A DNA stretch of 50,539 bases from an uncultured Clostridia bacterium (GTDB lineage: Bacteria; Bacillota; Clostridia; TANB77; CAG-508): contig CAQIBN010000012.1 in the NCBI GenBank assembly GCA_948805675.1, positions 1 through 50,539 on the forward strand, given 5' to 3'. Position numbers and translations under genes: made by a program. Positions within the stretch are counted from its first letter, which is position 1, and the number at the start of each line of letters is the position of its first letter. A model generated the notes under the pieces. That model was not told where the DNA came from and ran no database searches. It saw nothing but the letters and a program-made list of their open reading frames with translations. Of the stretch, positions 1 through 7,249 are shown one piece after another.

Positions 1-516
1 TGCAATACTTATATTAATCACAATAATATCTGCAAAGTCATTACTTAATTTCTTACATAAAAAATCGAAACCATTTTTGAACCTTCTTATTTTAAAAAAT
101 GCATATAATAATATTAATAGTACCACTAATACTATAAATAAGTTTAAATAATAATTATTTATTCCTATTAATTTATATAAGGGAAATGTTATTATTGCAC
201 TGGATACTAAGCAAATTTCACAAATAGCATAAGATAAAATAGTTGTAACTACAGAATACCCTATTTGTTTTTTTGTTATTTTTCCTAAAGTACATCCATA
301 TAAAAGACATATTATTATAATTGATAAAAATGAATTTATATAAAATTCAATATAAGCACAAATGCATGTTAACACTATATTACATACTAAATTTATAATT
401 TTTATTTTCATGTTATTGCTTTTTATATTAGATATTTTATTAAACGAATAGTACACATAAATATTTATTACAAATGATTTTATAAAATATATAATTATAT
501 CTGTTTTAGTTCCCAT
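1..516 (-). CDS. Membrane sensor protein, probably AgrC-like histidine kinase N-terminus (partial)
   Basis: The reading frame is open from an ATG at 516 to the window edge (172 codons) and runs off it. GAAAGGGTGA precedes the start. The visible part is almost entirely hydrophobic, with about five or six predicted membrane segments and short basic loops. It ends in a charged stretch that would lead into a cytoplasmic domain. This is the layout of the sensor half of AgrC/GHKL-type histidine kinases. It lies directly downstream of a response regulator gene on the same strand, which supports a two-component pair. The kinase domain is outside the window, so the assignment is inference. A terminator-like hairpin (553-582) separates the two genes. 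Confidence 0.5.
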   Translation of the reverse strand, partial: MGTKTDIIIYFIKSFVINIYVYYSFNKISNIKSNNMKIKIINLVCNIVLTCICAYIEFYINSFLSIIIICLLYGCTLGKITKKQIGYSVVTTILSYAICEICLVSSAIITFPLYKLIGINNYYLNLFIVLVVLLILLYAFFKIRRFKNGFDFLCKKLSNDFADIIVINISIA

Positions 517-552
517 AGTTCACCCTTTCATATGATATAATTATACACATAA

Positions 553-582
553 AAAAAGCAATAATCAATATATTGCTTTGGT
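553..582 (-). terminator. Intrinsic terminator after the response regulator gene
   Basis: AAAGCAATA pairs perfectly with TATTGCTTT. On the minus strand the stem is followed by a run of seven T. It lies between the response regulator (648-1430) and the membrane sensor (1-516), so sensor expression would need read-through or its own promoter. Confidence 0.75.
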
Positions 583-647
583 TTCATTATTTAAGCTTGA
601 TTATAGTTAAATTCACTAAGTTATTATTATTTTTGATAACATACTAA

Positions 648-1430
648 TTATATTTCTTTTTTTATTTTATCAGCATAATAATATATTAACTCTGTTGGTG
701 TTGGTACTCCTGTTTCATAATTGATTCTTGCAGTATAATATGTAGTTAAGTCATCTAATGATGTAATTCTCCAGGCATGTAGTATTGCATTTTGCATGGC
801 TCTGCTTATAGTACTATTAGACTTTTTATATTTATTTACTAGATGTTGCACTATTGATACTTTACAATTTTCATCATTCTGGAGAATAAAATAAATAGCA
901 TCACATAAATATTTTCTTCCATGTAGATGTGTTCCTATTCCTATTAAATCTAATTCTCTCTTTATTTTATTTAAAATACTATCTCTTAGCGTTTCTTCAT
1001 TTATTTTTACATCAATTATTTTAGTATTACAATCATAGTCACTTAATAATAAAAGAGTATTTATTATATTTTCTTGAGAATAATTTTTCTGTTTTTTATA
1101 AAAAATAAAATCGATATTATTTCTATGACAAAAATCATAAACTGTATCAGTATGGATATTAGTTGTTACAACTATTTTTGGCAATTTCGTGTTACATTGT
1201 TCATTTATCTTTTCGATAAAATCAAAACCACTACCTTCTCCATCATTAAGCTCTAAATCTAATATAATAGCATCTGGTTTATATATTTTAAATTCTTCAA
1301 TAGCTTTAATTGATGAATTTGTTATTGATATTAATTCGACATTAGTTCTATCTTTTATTATATTTTGATATATTTTACATTCATTTACATCATCTTCTAC
1401 TAATAATATTTTTATTGACTTTTTTTGCAT
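648..1430 (-). CDS. Response regulator with Spo0A-type DNA-binding domain
   Basis: 260 residues. Residues 1-125 form a receiver domain with the acidic pair at E12-D14, the phospho-acceptor D58 (in IILDLEL) and a conserved lysine near 113. Residues about 150-255 match the Spo0A C-terminal domain: GIGTHLHGRKYL, then SRAMQNAILHAWR, then ARINYETGVPTPTELI. It therefore resembles the sporulation master regulator. The context is not that of spo0A (no spoIVB or recN neighbour); instead a membrane sensor lies downstream and an XRE regulator is divergent. I infer a paralogue answering to an extracellular signal rather than the housekeeping Spo0A. AGGAGG lies 7-8 bases before the ATG. Confidence 0.85.
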   Translation of the reverse strand: MQKKSIKILLVEDDVNECKIYQNIIKDRTNVELISITNSSIKAIEEFKIYKPDAIILDLELNDGEGSGFDFIEKINEQCNTKLPKIVVTTNIHTDTVYDFCHRNNIDFIFYKKQKNYSQENIINTLLLLSDYDCNTKIIDVKINEETLRDSILNKIKRELDLIGIGTHLHGRKYLCDAIYFILQNDENCKVSIVQHLVNKYKKSNSTISRAMQNAILHAWRITSLDDLTTYYTARINYETGVPTPTELIYYYADKIKKEI

Positions 1431-1574
1431 TTTGTATCCTCCTCATCTAATATCACTACAATATTATCATAAATTATAACTTATTTCCACTTATATTTAT
1501 TATTGGCTATCATCATTATTATATATTTTTTATATAAAATAAAAAAATATAATATTATACAAGGAGATAGTAAA

Positions 1575-1889
1575 GTGAAAAAAGAAATTGGAGAAAGAAT
1601 AAAAGATATTCGTGAAAATATGAATATGACAAAAGAATGTTTTGCTAAACAACTTGGAATATCAGGACAATATTTAGGTTTAATTGAACATGGGAAGAAT
1701 TATCTTTCTATAGAGAAGTTAAAAATACTCTGTGATCTAACTAACCTTTCTGCTGATTATATTTTATTTGGAAAAGATAAAGATATTATAATAGATACTA
1801 AGAATATATTGTCAGAGTTTTCTGAGAATCAAATAGAAGTTGGATGTGATATGTTGAAAAAAATGGCTGTGTTTATAAAGGAAAAATAA
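1575..1889 (+). CDS. XRE-family helix-turn-helix transcriptional regulator
   Basis: 104 residues from a GTG at 1575, preceded by AAGGAGAT. An upstream ATG in the same frame has no ribosome binding site, so GTG is preferred. Residues about 5-65 form a Cro/CI-type HTH (GERIKDIRENMNMT, then KQLGISGQYLGLIEHGK) ending in the SADYILFG turn typical of the family. The C-terminal 35 residues are a charged helix of unknown role, possibly for dimerisation. It is divergent from the Spo0A-like regulator, so it may control that gene; this is inference from position only. Confidence 0.85.
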   Translation: MKKEIGERIKDIRENMNMTKECFAKQLGISGQYLGLIEHGKNYLSIEKLKILCDLTNLSADYILFGKDKDIIIDTKNILSEFSENQIEVGCDMLKKMAVFIKEK

Positions 1890-1937
1890 ATAGTTTCTTT
1901 ATTTAAAAGAGAGCGTCAGCCTTTATAAAGATAATAA

Positions 1938-1966
1938 AAAGTGGTTAACAGTAACTACTTTTTATA
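1938..1966 (+). terminator. Terminator after the XRE regulator
   Basis: Imperfect hairpin with arms AAAAAGTGGTTA and TAACTACTTTTT, in which one base on each side is unpaired. It lies about 50 bases after the regulator's stop codon and ends in T residues. Confidence 0.6.
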
Positions 1967-2155
1967 TGAATATACACTATCTTTTATTTTTAATTATATT
2001 ATAAAGCTTCAAGTAAACTTTCATGATGTTACAACATATTGTTATTTTCTTTATTTCTGCAATATGCATTATTAACAGAAAGTAAAATATTTATATAACT
2101 CTTCAAACATTTTCAAAAGATCACAAGAAAACTTTGTTATGTAATCAATCAACTA

Positions 2156-2164
2156 TGCTATAAT
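2156..2164 (+). promoter_or_regulatory. Extended -10 promoter for a candidate small RNA
   Basis: TGCTATAAT is a perfect extended -10 element. A weak -35 (TTGTTA, about 19 bases upstream) is present. No coding frame follows before the terminator at 2223-2262. Confidence 0.45.
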
Positions 2165-2170
2165 TTATGG

Positions 2171-2265
2171 TATTATTTCTGAATATAATGAAAAATATTA
2201 AAACAAGTATAAGGTTGATAATAAAAAACTAGTAAATCAGAAAAATGATTTACTAGTTTTTTTAT
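2171..2265 (+). ncRNA. Candidate small RNA with strong intrinsic terminator
   Basis: A stretch of about 95 bases lies between an extended -10 promoter and a perfect 16-bp terminator stem (arms 2223-2238 and 2247-2262) followed by a T run. It has no plausible reading frame with a ribosome binding site, and the next gene is on the other strand. I do not recognise its family. It could also be a leftover leader or terminator of a lost gene. The call rests only on promoter plus terminator geometry. Confidence 0.35.
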
Positions 2266-2312
2266 AGTTTCTCTGATATATACTTTTTTCAATCAAATAT
2301 AATAAAACTATT

Positions 2313-2760
2313 TTACTTTTTCTTCGCTATAACTTCATATGTATGCCAATGTTTCATCTTACCCAATCCAGTTTTTCCATCTTTTTCAATTTCTTCAAAT
2401 TTTATAATTTCAAAATCTGTTAATAAATCTAACACTTGTTCTTTTGATAGAAACACCATCTGTTTTTTTATAGTAGCCCATGAATCATTTTCTCCAAAAA
2501 AGTTACCAACAAAATATCCGTCCTTTTGAGATACTATCAGTTATATGTTTCCAAAATTTATCAAAGTAATCTTTATTACAAAATGGAATACTAAAATTGG
2601 CTAATACTAAATCAGTTTCATCCAATTTAATATTTTCGAATTCTTGTTGAAGGAATTTAAATCTTAATAATTCTTCTTGCTCTAACTTTTCACTAATTAT
2701 ATTTTCTGTATTTTCTTTATGCCAAATCTTGTACTATTTCCTGCAACTAATATTATTCAT
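2313..2760 (-). pseudogene. Class I SAM-dependent methyltransferase remnant (5'-truncated)
   Basis: The C-terminal two thirds of a class I methyltransferase are readable, including TDLVLANFSIPFC and GKMKHWHTYEVIAKKK, as in tellurite-resistance/Tam-like methyltransferases. The N-terminal SAM-binding glycine motif is absent. Reading from an ATG at 2760 meets a TAG at codon 9, so the gene looks decayed. It also carries one CGG frameshift site (2518-2520): without the +1 shift the frame stops two codons later, and with it the sequence runs on to the natural C-terminus. No ribosome binding site or promoter was found. Confidence 0.65.
2518..2520 (-). other. CGG +1 frameshift site (methyltransferase remnant)
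   Basis: GGA CGG ATA. The downstream frame resumes as GGA TAT (Gly-Tyr), giving SKGGYFVGNFFG. Confidence 0.75.
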
Positions 2761-2800
2761 GTTACTGTTTTATCTAATATCATAGGAAATCCTCCCACAA

Positions 2801-3325
2801 TTAATTATTTTCTTTATTCCATTCTTTTAATTTTTCTTCTAATAACTTAAAATCAACCGTATTTTTAATATATCCAACATCTATATCCCTTATTTTTTGA
2901 TTGTATACAGTCTTTACATATTTTACGATTCTATCACTATTATTATTTATGTATCTTAATTTTCCTAGAATAACTTCTCTATATTTTAAATCATCTTCAT
3001 TTGAAATAATATATGGCTCTAATTCTGTTATTGGTACTGGAATCATATTACTTATCCTTAAAGTTCCATATAAACGATTATTATCATGTATTCTTATTAT
3101 AGTTTTTGTATCATTTCTAATTATTTTCTTATCAAAATCTAAATAATCTGATTTTTTAGGTGATGACATTGGAATATAATAATTAAATTCATTTACAGTT
3201 AATACGATTCCTAAATATTTTCTTTCATGAGTTCTAATTTCTTCTTTATTGTCATAGATTTTATCATCAAATTTTCTTAAATATTTTATGTAGTTATCAC
3301 TTATACTATATAAATTTAATTTCAT
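2801..3325 (-). CDS. ToxN/AbiQ-family type III toxin endoribonuclease
   Basis: 174 residues. Family features are an N-terminal Y-x-x-YL pattern with following acidic residues, a KYLGIVLTVNEFNYYIPMSS core and a following SPKK motif. This matches ToxN/AbiQ RNases, which cut RNA and are held inactive by a repetitive antitoxin RNA. The RNA antitoxin lies immediately upstream, as expected: three 38-bp repeats (3383-3496), a hairpin terminator (3350-3382) and a consensus promoter (3512-3541). The start ATG has AGGAGATTAATT before it. The family's usual job is phage defence by abortive infection; here that is inferred from family membership. A decayed second copy of the family lies at 6389-6490. Confidence 0.8.
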   Translation of the reverse strand: MKLNLYSISDNYIKYLRKFDDKIYDNKEEIRTHERKYLGIVLTVNEFNYYIPMSSPKKSDYLDFDKKIIRNDTKTIIRIHDNNRLYGTLRISNMIPVPITELEPYIISNEDDLKYREVILGKLRYINNNSDRIVKYVKTVYNQKIRDIDVGYIKNTVDFKLLEEKLKEWNKENN

Positions 3326-3349
3326 AATTAATCTCCTATTCTATAAAAT

Positions 3350-3382
3350 AAGAGAAGTATATCACAAAGGATACCTTCTCTT
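3350..3382 (-). terminator. Terminator between antitoxin RNA and toxin gene
   Basis: AAGAGAAGGTAT pairs with ATACTTCTCTT with one bulged base; an AT-rich tract follows on the minus strand. In type III toxin-antitoxin loci such a hairpin limits read-through into the toxin gene. Confidence 0.65.
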
Positions 3383-3496
3383 GATTTTAACTTTCTCAAT
3401 TATAAGGCTGTGAAACACCCGATTTATAACTTTCTCATATAAAGGCTGTGAAACACCCGATTTATAACTTTCTCACATAAAGGCTGTGAAACACCT
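3383..3496 (-). ncRNA. Type III antitoxin RNA: three tandem 38-bp repeats
   Basis: Three consecutive 38-bp units (3383-3420, 3421-3458, 3459-3496) share the core GGCTGTGAAACACC on the plus strand and differ at a few positions, mostly in the middle. There are no unique spacers, so this is not a CRISPR array. Read on the minus strand, the repeats follow a promoter and precede a terminator and a ToxN-like gene, the standard order for ToxI/antiQ RNAs. The toxin is expected to cut the repeat RNA into units that then wrap and inhibit it. Confidence 0.8.
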
Positions 3497-3511
3497 TGAT
3501 TTTCTATATTT

Positions 3512-3541
3512 ATTATACTATTTTTTTGAAATAATTGTCAA
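3512..3541 (-). promoter_or_regulatory. Consensus promoter of the type III antitoxin RNA
   Basis: On the minus strand a perfect TTGACA (3536-3541) and perfect TATAAT (3512-3517) are 18 bases apart. Transcription would start near 3505, just before the first repeat. Confidence 0.8.
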
Positions 3542-3689
3542 GTAATAAAATATAATAAATATACTATATTTTATGCAAATTTTATTTGTTTATGTAATTT
3601 ATTTTTTATAAAAAGTGGACTATTATCAAAGTTTTGTGCAAATAAGAGTAGGAATAAAAATATAGAACTTCTAATTTTTGTGTCCCCTT

Positions 3690-3890
3690 GCATATTTTAC
3701 TATTCTTATGGTATAGCCATATTTAGCTAACTACTATTAAAGTTCCTAAAGGTTTATCATTTTTTATTTCTATTGTTTGTATATAATATCTATTCTCATT
3801 ATAATAATCATTATGATTACTGGATAAACATAAATCAAGTTAATCTCTTAAAAAATATAGAAATACTCAACTTTAAATCTCCTTTCATAC
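3690..3890 (-). pseudogene. Decayed accessory gene fragment
   Basis: On the minus strand a ribosome binding site (AAAGGAGAT, about 3885) is followed by short coding-like stretches in different frames, ending in IEIKNDKPLGTLIVVS and a stop near 3725. Stops interrupt every frame. It resembles debris of a mobile-element cargo gene but I cannot name it. Confidence 0.3.
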
Positions 3891-3904
3891 ACATCATTTA
3901 ACAT

Positions 3905-4260
3905 TATCGTTCTTTATCCATATCTTTTTCTTTTACTTCTTTGATTTCTTCAATATCTCCTATCTTATAATCTGTTATTTCTCTATTTATTTTTTCTATT
4001 ACTTAATCTAATAATACTTTCAAATCTATTCCCTCATAAGGTTTACAAATTGAATATTCTCTACCAAACTGTGTTGATGTTATTTCCATTTCTCCCAATA
4101 TCATATCAGGATTATCTACAAAATACTTATTCATTGATATTCCATTTCTATCAGTATCAAGATACACCTAATCTGGCATAATATCTGTCATATTGTACTT
4201 GCATTTTTAGTAAAAGTATTATTGGGTAATCTAATAGCTCCTGATAATCTTCATGTCTTG
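3905..4260 (-). pseudogene. Remnant of a conjugative-element helicase/DNA methylase
   Basis: The minus strand encodes a fragment containing NGISMNKYFVDNPDMILG, followed by EGIDLKVLLD. This resembles a block in the very large SNF2-helicase/N6-methylase proteins carried by integrative conjugative elements of Clostridia (the N-E-Y-F-x-x-x-P-x-M-x-L-G block). Several stops break the frame and both ends are missing. It shows that a conjugative element once sat here, in line with the neighbouring recombinase. A search of the translated fragment against such proteins would settle it. Confidence 0.5.
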
Positions 4261-4317
4261 TTCTTAACTTTTATAATAAATAAAAGAAAAATGTTTAAAT
4301 ATATTTTATAACTTGAA

Positions 4318-4345
4318 AAAGAGATGTCATAATGAACATCTCTTT
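4318..4345 (-). terminator. Terminator after the glucosaminidase-like gene
   Basis: Perfect 10-bp stem (AAAGAGATGT with ACATCTCTTT) and an 8-base loop, a few bases past the stop codon. Confidence 0.7.
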
Positions 4346-4355
4346 TTCTTTGGAG

Positions 4356-5192
4356 TTAGGTATTCTTCCTATCTGAAACAAACAATTTCATACATTCAAA
4401 TACTAATTCTTTCCATTCTAGACTTTCGTCTATATCAAATGTTTCTGGATTATCTGGACAATATATCTTAGAAATACTATCTAGTGTAGTACCAATATCA
4501 CTAAAATACTTGTTACAAATTAATTGTGCACTAGCAGTCAATCCTTCATATTCAGAAGAATATTCAACTAAATAGCCTTCTGATTTTATACTTGTATAAT
4601 TACATGTAGCAATATGAGCTTCATGACTACCCCATAGAGATTCGGCACCAATTAAACCAACAAAGAAAACTTCGTTTATGTTATATTCTTGGCATAAATC
4701 CCAAATCAAACCAGAATTTCTACTAAATAAACCATTATAGTCATAAGAAAAATTATTCATTAAATATACAAATTGTTCTTTTGACATACCAGTTGTTTCA
4801 TTGACATTTAAATCTGCACTTATGTACAGATTTGATAAATCAATCTCTATACTTTCATCGTTGGTTTCTTCTATAGTATCTTCAACAGTTTCCTCAAATG
4901 TCTCTTCATCAACCTCTACAATTATTGTTGTTTCTGCATCAGTTGCTATAGTTTGTTCTGTTGCATTAGTAGATGTAATTATAGATGTTGTAGTTATACT
5001 TACACTAGATTGTGTTGTTTCAGTAACTTCATATGTTGTTGATTCAATATTGACATCTGATAGTTTATGATTAATTGGTTGGGCTGTTGCACTAAAAAAC
5101 CTTTGAGCAATATAAATTAGTGATATTAGTAATATAATACTTATTACTACACCTGCAATTTCTAGTAATACAATCCGATTTCTTTTACACAT
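4356..5192 (-). CDS. Membrane-anchored glucosaminidase-like protein
   Basis: 278 residues from an ATG at 5192 with GGAGG seven bases upstream. A short basic N-terminus is followed by one membrane segment (residues about 9-32), a long Thr/Ser/Glu-rich linker (about 40-125) and a C-terminal domain. That domain includes FFVGLIGAESLWGSHEA, like the glucosaminidase (GH73) motif around the catalytic glutamate. It would cut peptidoglycan outside the membrane; such enzymes often travel on conjugative elements. Codon 6 is an in-frame CGG (5175-5177). If CGG caused a +1 shift here, translation would stop three codons after the shifted glycine, so this gene is the one clear exception to the CGG rule in this window. 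It may be read as arginine, be inefficiently expressed, or be a recent arrival. Confidence 0.65.
   Translation of the reverse strand: MCKRNRIVLLEIAGVVISIILLISLIYIAQRFFSATAQPINHKLSDVNIESTTYEVTETTQSSVSITTTSIITSTNATEQTIATDAETTIIVEVDEETFEETVEDTIEETNDESIEIDLSNLYISADLNVNETTGMSKEQFVYLMNNFSYDYNGLFSRNSGLIWDLCQEYNINEVFFVGLIGAESLWGSHEAHIATCNYTSIKSEGYLVEYSSEYEGLTASAQLICNKYFSDIGTTLDSISKIYCPDNPETFDIDESLEWKELVFECMKLFVSDRKNT
5175..5177 (-). other. In-frame CGG that does not fit the +1 frameshift rule
   Basis: AAT CGG ATT at codon 6 of the glucosaminidase-like gene. The zero frame continues for 272 codons; the +1 frame reaches TAG after GGA TTG TAT TAC. No alternative start follows in the long frame. Confidence 0.75.
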
Positions 5193-5323
5193 GTTTATTT
5201 CCTCCAAATTTTTTAAATATATTTTTATGCATATAGCATTAATACAATTATATCACATTTTAATATTTTATTCAAATACTATAATTTATATTGTAATATA
5301 CGCTCATTTTTAAATTTACACTA

Positions 5324-5351
5324 TTGACATTAGTTTAATTAATGATAAAAT
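5324..5351 (+). promoter_or_regulatory. Promoter of the tyrosine recombinase gene
   Basis: TTGACA (5324-5329) and TAAAAT (5346-5351) are 16 bases apart. The -10 overlaps an in-frame ATG at 5350, so that ATG is upstream of the likely transcript start and the true start is ATG 5380. Confidence 0.6.
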
Positions 5352-5379
5352 GAAAAAAACAAAGGAAGGTAAACAAAAG

Positions 5380-6355
5380 ATGATAAATATAGAAAATAAT
5401 CCTAGCTTTCTAAACTCTTTTTTAGATTATACGGCTACTATTTTGAATAAATCACCTAACACTATAAAAGAATATAATTATGATTTAAATAATTTTTTAA
5501 AGTTTATAATGTATCATTATAAATTAATAGATGAAAAAGATATAAAAAATATTAATATTCACAATATGACAATAGATACTTTAAAAAAAATTACACTAGA
5601 TGATATACATGCATATTTATTTTATTTAAAAAACAAATTTCAAAGTAAACCAGCAACTCGTGCTAGAAAGGTTGCGAGTATTCGTGTATTCTTTAATTAT
5701 TTAACACAAAAAGCAAATTTACTAGAAAAAAATCCTGCTCAAAACTTAGAAACTCCAAAACAAGATAAAAGAATTCCTAAGTATTTATCTTTGGATGATA
5801 GTAAAAAACTTTTGGAAATTGCAATGAGTAATGATGATAGAAATAAAGAAAGAGATTATGCAATTATTACTCTATTTCTAAATTGTGGTATGCGTTTGTC
5901 TGAATTGGTTGGTATTAATATTAGTGATATTAACTTTAGTGATGAAAAACTTAATGTAATTGGTAAAGGTAATAAAGAACGTACAATTTACTTAAATAAA
6001 GCTTGTATAAATGCTATACATTCGTATATAAATGTTCGTCCAAAAGATGCTGTGAAAGCTGATTCTCGTGATGCTTTATTTTTAAGTGAACGTAGAGAGC
6101 GTATTAGTAATAGAACTGTTCAATACATTGTAAAACAAGAATTAAGAAAAGCAGGTCTTGATACTAATAAATACTCTGTTCATAAACTTCGACATACTGC
6201 TGCAACACTAATGTATAAATATCGGCAATGTTGATATTAGAGCTTTACAAGAATTACTTGGGCATGAGAGTATATCTACTACTGAAATTTATACACATGT
6301 TGATAACACACAAATTAGAAATGCCGTTGAAAGCAATCCTCTAGCCGATTTATGA
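5380..6355 (+). CDS. XerC/D-type tyrosine recombinase (with +1 frameshift at CGG)
   Basis: 324 residues after the shift. An N-terminal SAM-like DNA-binding domain (about 1-105) is followed by the catalytic domain: Arg in LNCGMRLSELVG, Lys in GKGNKERTIYLN, the HKLRHTAATL box, then LGHESISTTEIYTHV with the last His and the Tyr nucleophile. The zero frame ends three codons after a CGG at 6223, before the second His and Tyr. With CGGC read as glycine it continues YGNVDIRALQELLGH, a typical Xer sequence. The start ATG 5380 has GGAAGG before it and lies after a promoter. It lies among mobile-element remnants, so it is probably an element integrase or resolvase rather than the chromosomal XerC. Confidence 0.85.
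6223..6225 (+). other. CGG +1 frameshift site (xerC-type gene)
   Basis: TAT CGG CAA. Resumes as GGC AAT (Gly-Asn). The fourth base is C. Confidence 0.9.
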
Positions 6356-6388
6356 AAATAATAATTTTTGGAAATATATATAATTTAA

Positions 6389-6490
6389 AGAAAGAATTTA
6401 GGAGCTGTCTTTACTGTAAACGAATTTAACTATTATATTTTAATGTTATCTCCTATATATTTTAAGGGACAAAAAGCTATACTCCATTAA
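6389..6490 (+). pseudogene. Fragment of a second ToxN-family toxin gene
   Basis: 33 codons between two stops read RKNLGAVFTVNEFNYYILML and on to a stop. They align with residues about 36-68 of the intact toxin at 2801-3325 (RKYLGIVLTVNEFNYYIPMS). Both ends are missing and it lies on the opposite strand, so it is debris of a distinct copy, not a duplicate of the neighbouring gene's promoter region. Confidence 0.65.
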
Positions 6491-6506
6491 ATAGACTTTT
6501 TGTTCT
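6471..6506 (+). terminator. Probable terminator after the recombinase gene
   Basis: Imperfect hairpin: GGACAAAAAGCTAT against ATAGACTTTTTGTTC, followed by TTTT. Confidence 0.45.
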
Positions 6507-6748
6507 TTTATTATATAGTATAAATATATAAAATATTTATATTATTAGTGCTAAATCTAATTCTTAATTAACTACTGTTTTCTAAACCATTTTAACACAT
6601 ATGTATCTTTTATATTATTGTACCTATTTATTATAAGTAATACCTCAATAAGAAATAACATTTTTGTAGACTCCTGTCTTAAGTTCTTATAGATAGTATA
6701 TCCTTTATTACAAAATAAACCAAATTTTTAATTCAATTTAAAAATACT

Positions 6749-6784
6749 AATTAAAAATACTAAGAAGTTATATGTTCCTTAGCA
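6749..6784 (-). terminator. Terminator of the LysM protein gene
   Basis: On the minus strand CTAAGGAA pairs with TTCTTAG, then TATTTTT follows. The same hairpin family recurs at 8331-8370 behind the PBP gene. Confidence 0.7.
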
Positions 6785-6785
6785 C

Positions 6786-7082
6786 TTAATTTGTTGGAAT
6801 TTTTATTTCTTGTCCTACTGATAAATTACATGATTTTAAATTATTTACTTTTTTTATATCACTTATTATTTCTCTTATTTCTTTATTTTTATAATAATTA
6901 TTACTTTTTTGTTGATATTGTGCTATATTCCATAAAGTATCTCCAGATTCTATAAATGTTTTGCTATATCCTATATCTACATGAGATAATGTGCATTTTG
7001 ATATAAATATTAATATAATAAGAATAAGCATTATCATTACTATATTAGTAGTTAAGAATTTTTTCTTATTTATGATTTTCAT
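6786..7082 (-). CDS. YneA-like LysM cell-division suppressor
   Basis: 98 residues. A basic N-terminus and one membrane segment (about 11-30) are followed by a LysM peptidoglycan-binding domain (about 42-97, SGDTLWNIAQYQ to VGQEIKIP). Size and layout match YneA, which blocks division during the SOS response. The promoter supports this: TTGACA and TATAAT are 18 bases apart with a GAAC-N4-GTTT palindrome, the clostridial LexA box type, inside the spacer, and a second similar palindrome 42 bp upstream. lexA itself is not in the window. GGAGGG precedes the ATG. Confidence 0.75.
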   Translation of the reverse strand: MKIINKKKFLTTNIVMIMLILIILIFISKCTLSHVDIGYSKTFIESGDTLWNIAQYQQKSNNYYKNKEIREIISDIKKVNNLKSCNLSVGQEIKIPTN

Positions 7083-7120
7083 ATTAAACCCTCCACAACA
7101 AACATTTTTTCTGTATATGT

Positions 7121-7150
7121 ATTATATACAAACATTAGTTCTTTTGTCAA
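7121..7150 (-). promoter_or_regulatory. Promoter of the YneA-like gene
   Basis: Minus-strand TTGACA (7145-7150) and TATAAT (7121-7126) with an 18-base spacer that contains the LexA-like box. Confidence 0.75.
7130..7141 (-). promoter_or_regulatory. LexA-type operator 1
   Basis: GAACTAATGTTT fits GAAC-N4-GTTT and lies between the -35 and -10 elements, where a bound repressor would block the polymerase. Confidence 0.65.
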
Positions 7151-7171
7151 TACTTTTTTAGAAAAATATAC

Positions 7172-7183
7172 AAACTTTTGTTT
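7172..7183 (-). promoter_or_regulatory. LexA-type operator 2 (weaker)
   Basis: AAACAAAAGTTT, followed like operator 1 by GTATA, lies upstream of the -35 element. It is an AT-rich palindrome, so chance is possible. Confidence 0.4.
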
Positions 7184-7249
7184 TTATATATAATATCAAT
7201 TAATTAAACAATTATCTATATTAAAAAATTTCTTATACAAATCCTCTCA

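Noticed and set aside
3383..3496. CRISPR-like array
   Set aside because: The whole 38-bp unit repeats with no unique spacers and no cas genes; it is the antitoxin RNA of a type III TA locus.
5350..5352. ATG 5350 as start of the recombinase gene
   Set aside because: It overlaps the -10 element TAAAAT and lacks a ribosome binding site; ATG 5380 has GGAAGG and lies inside the transcript.
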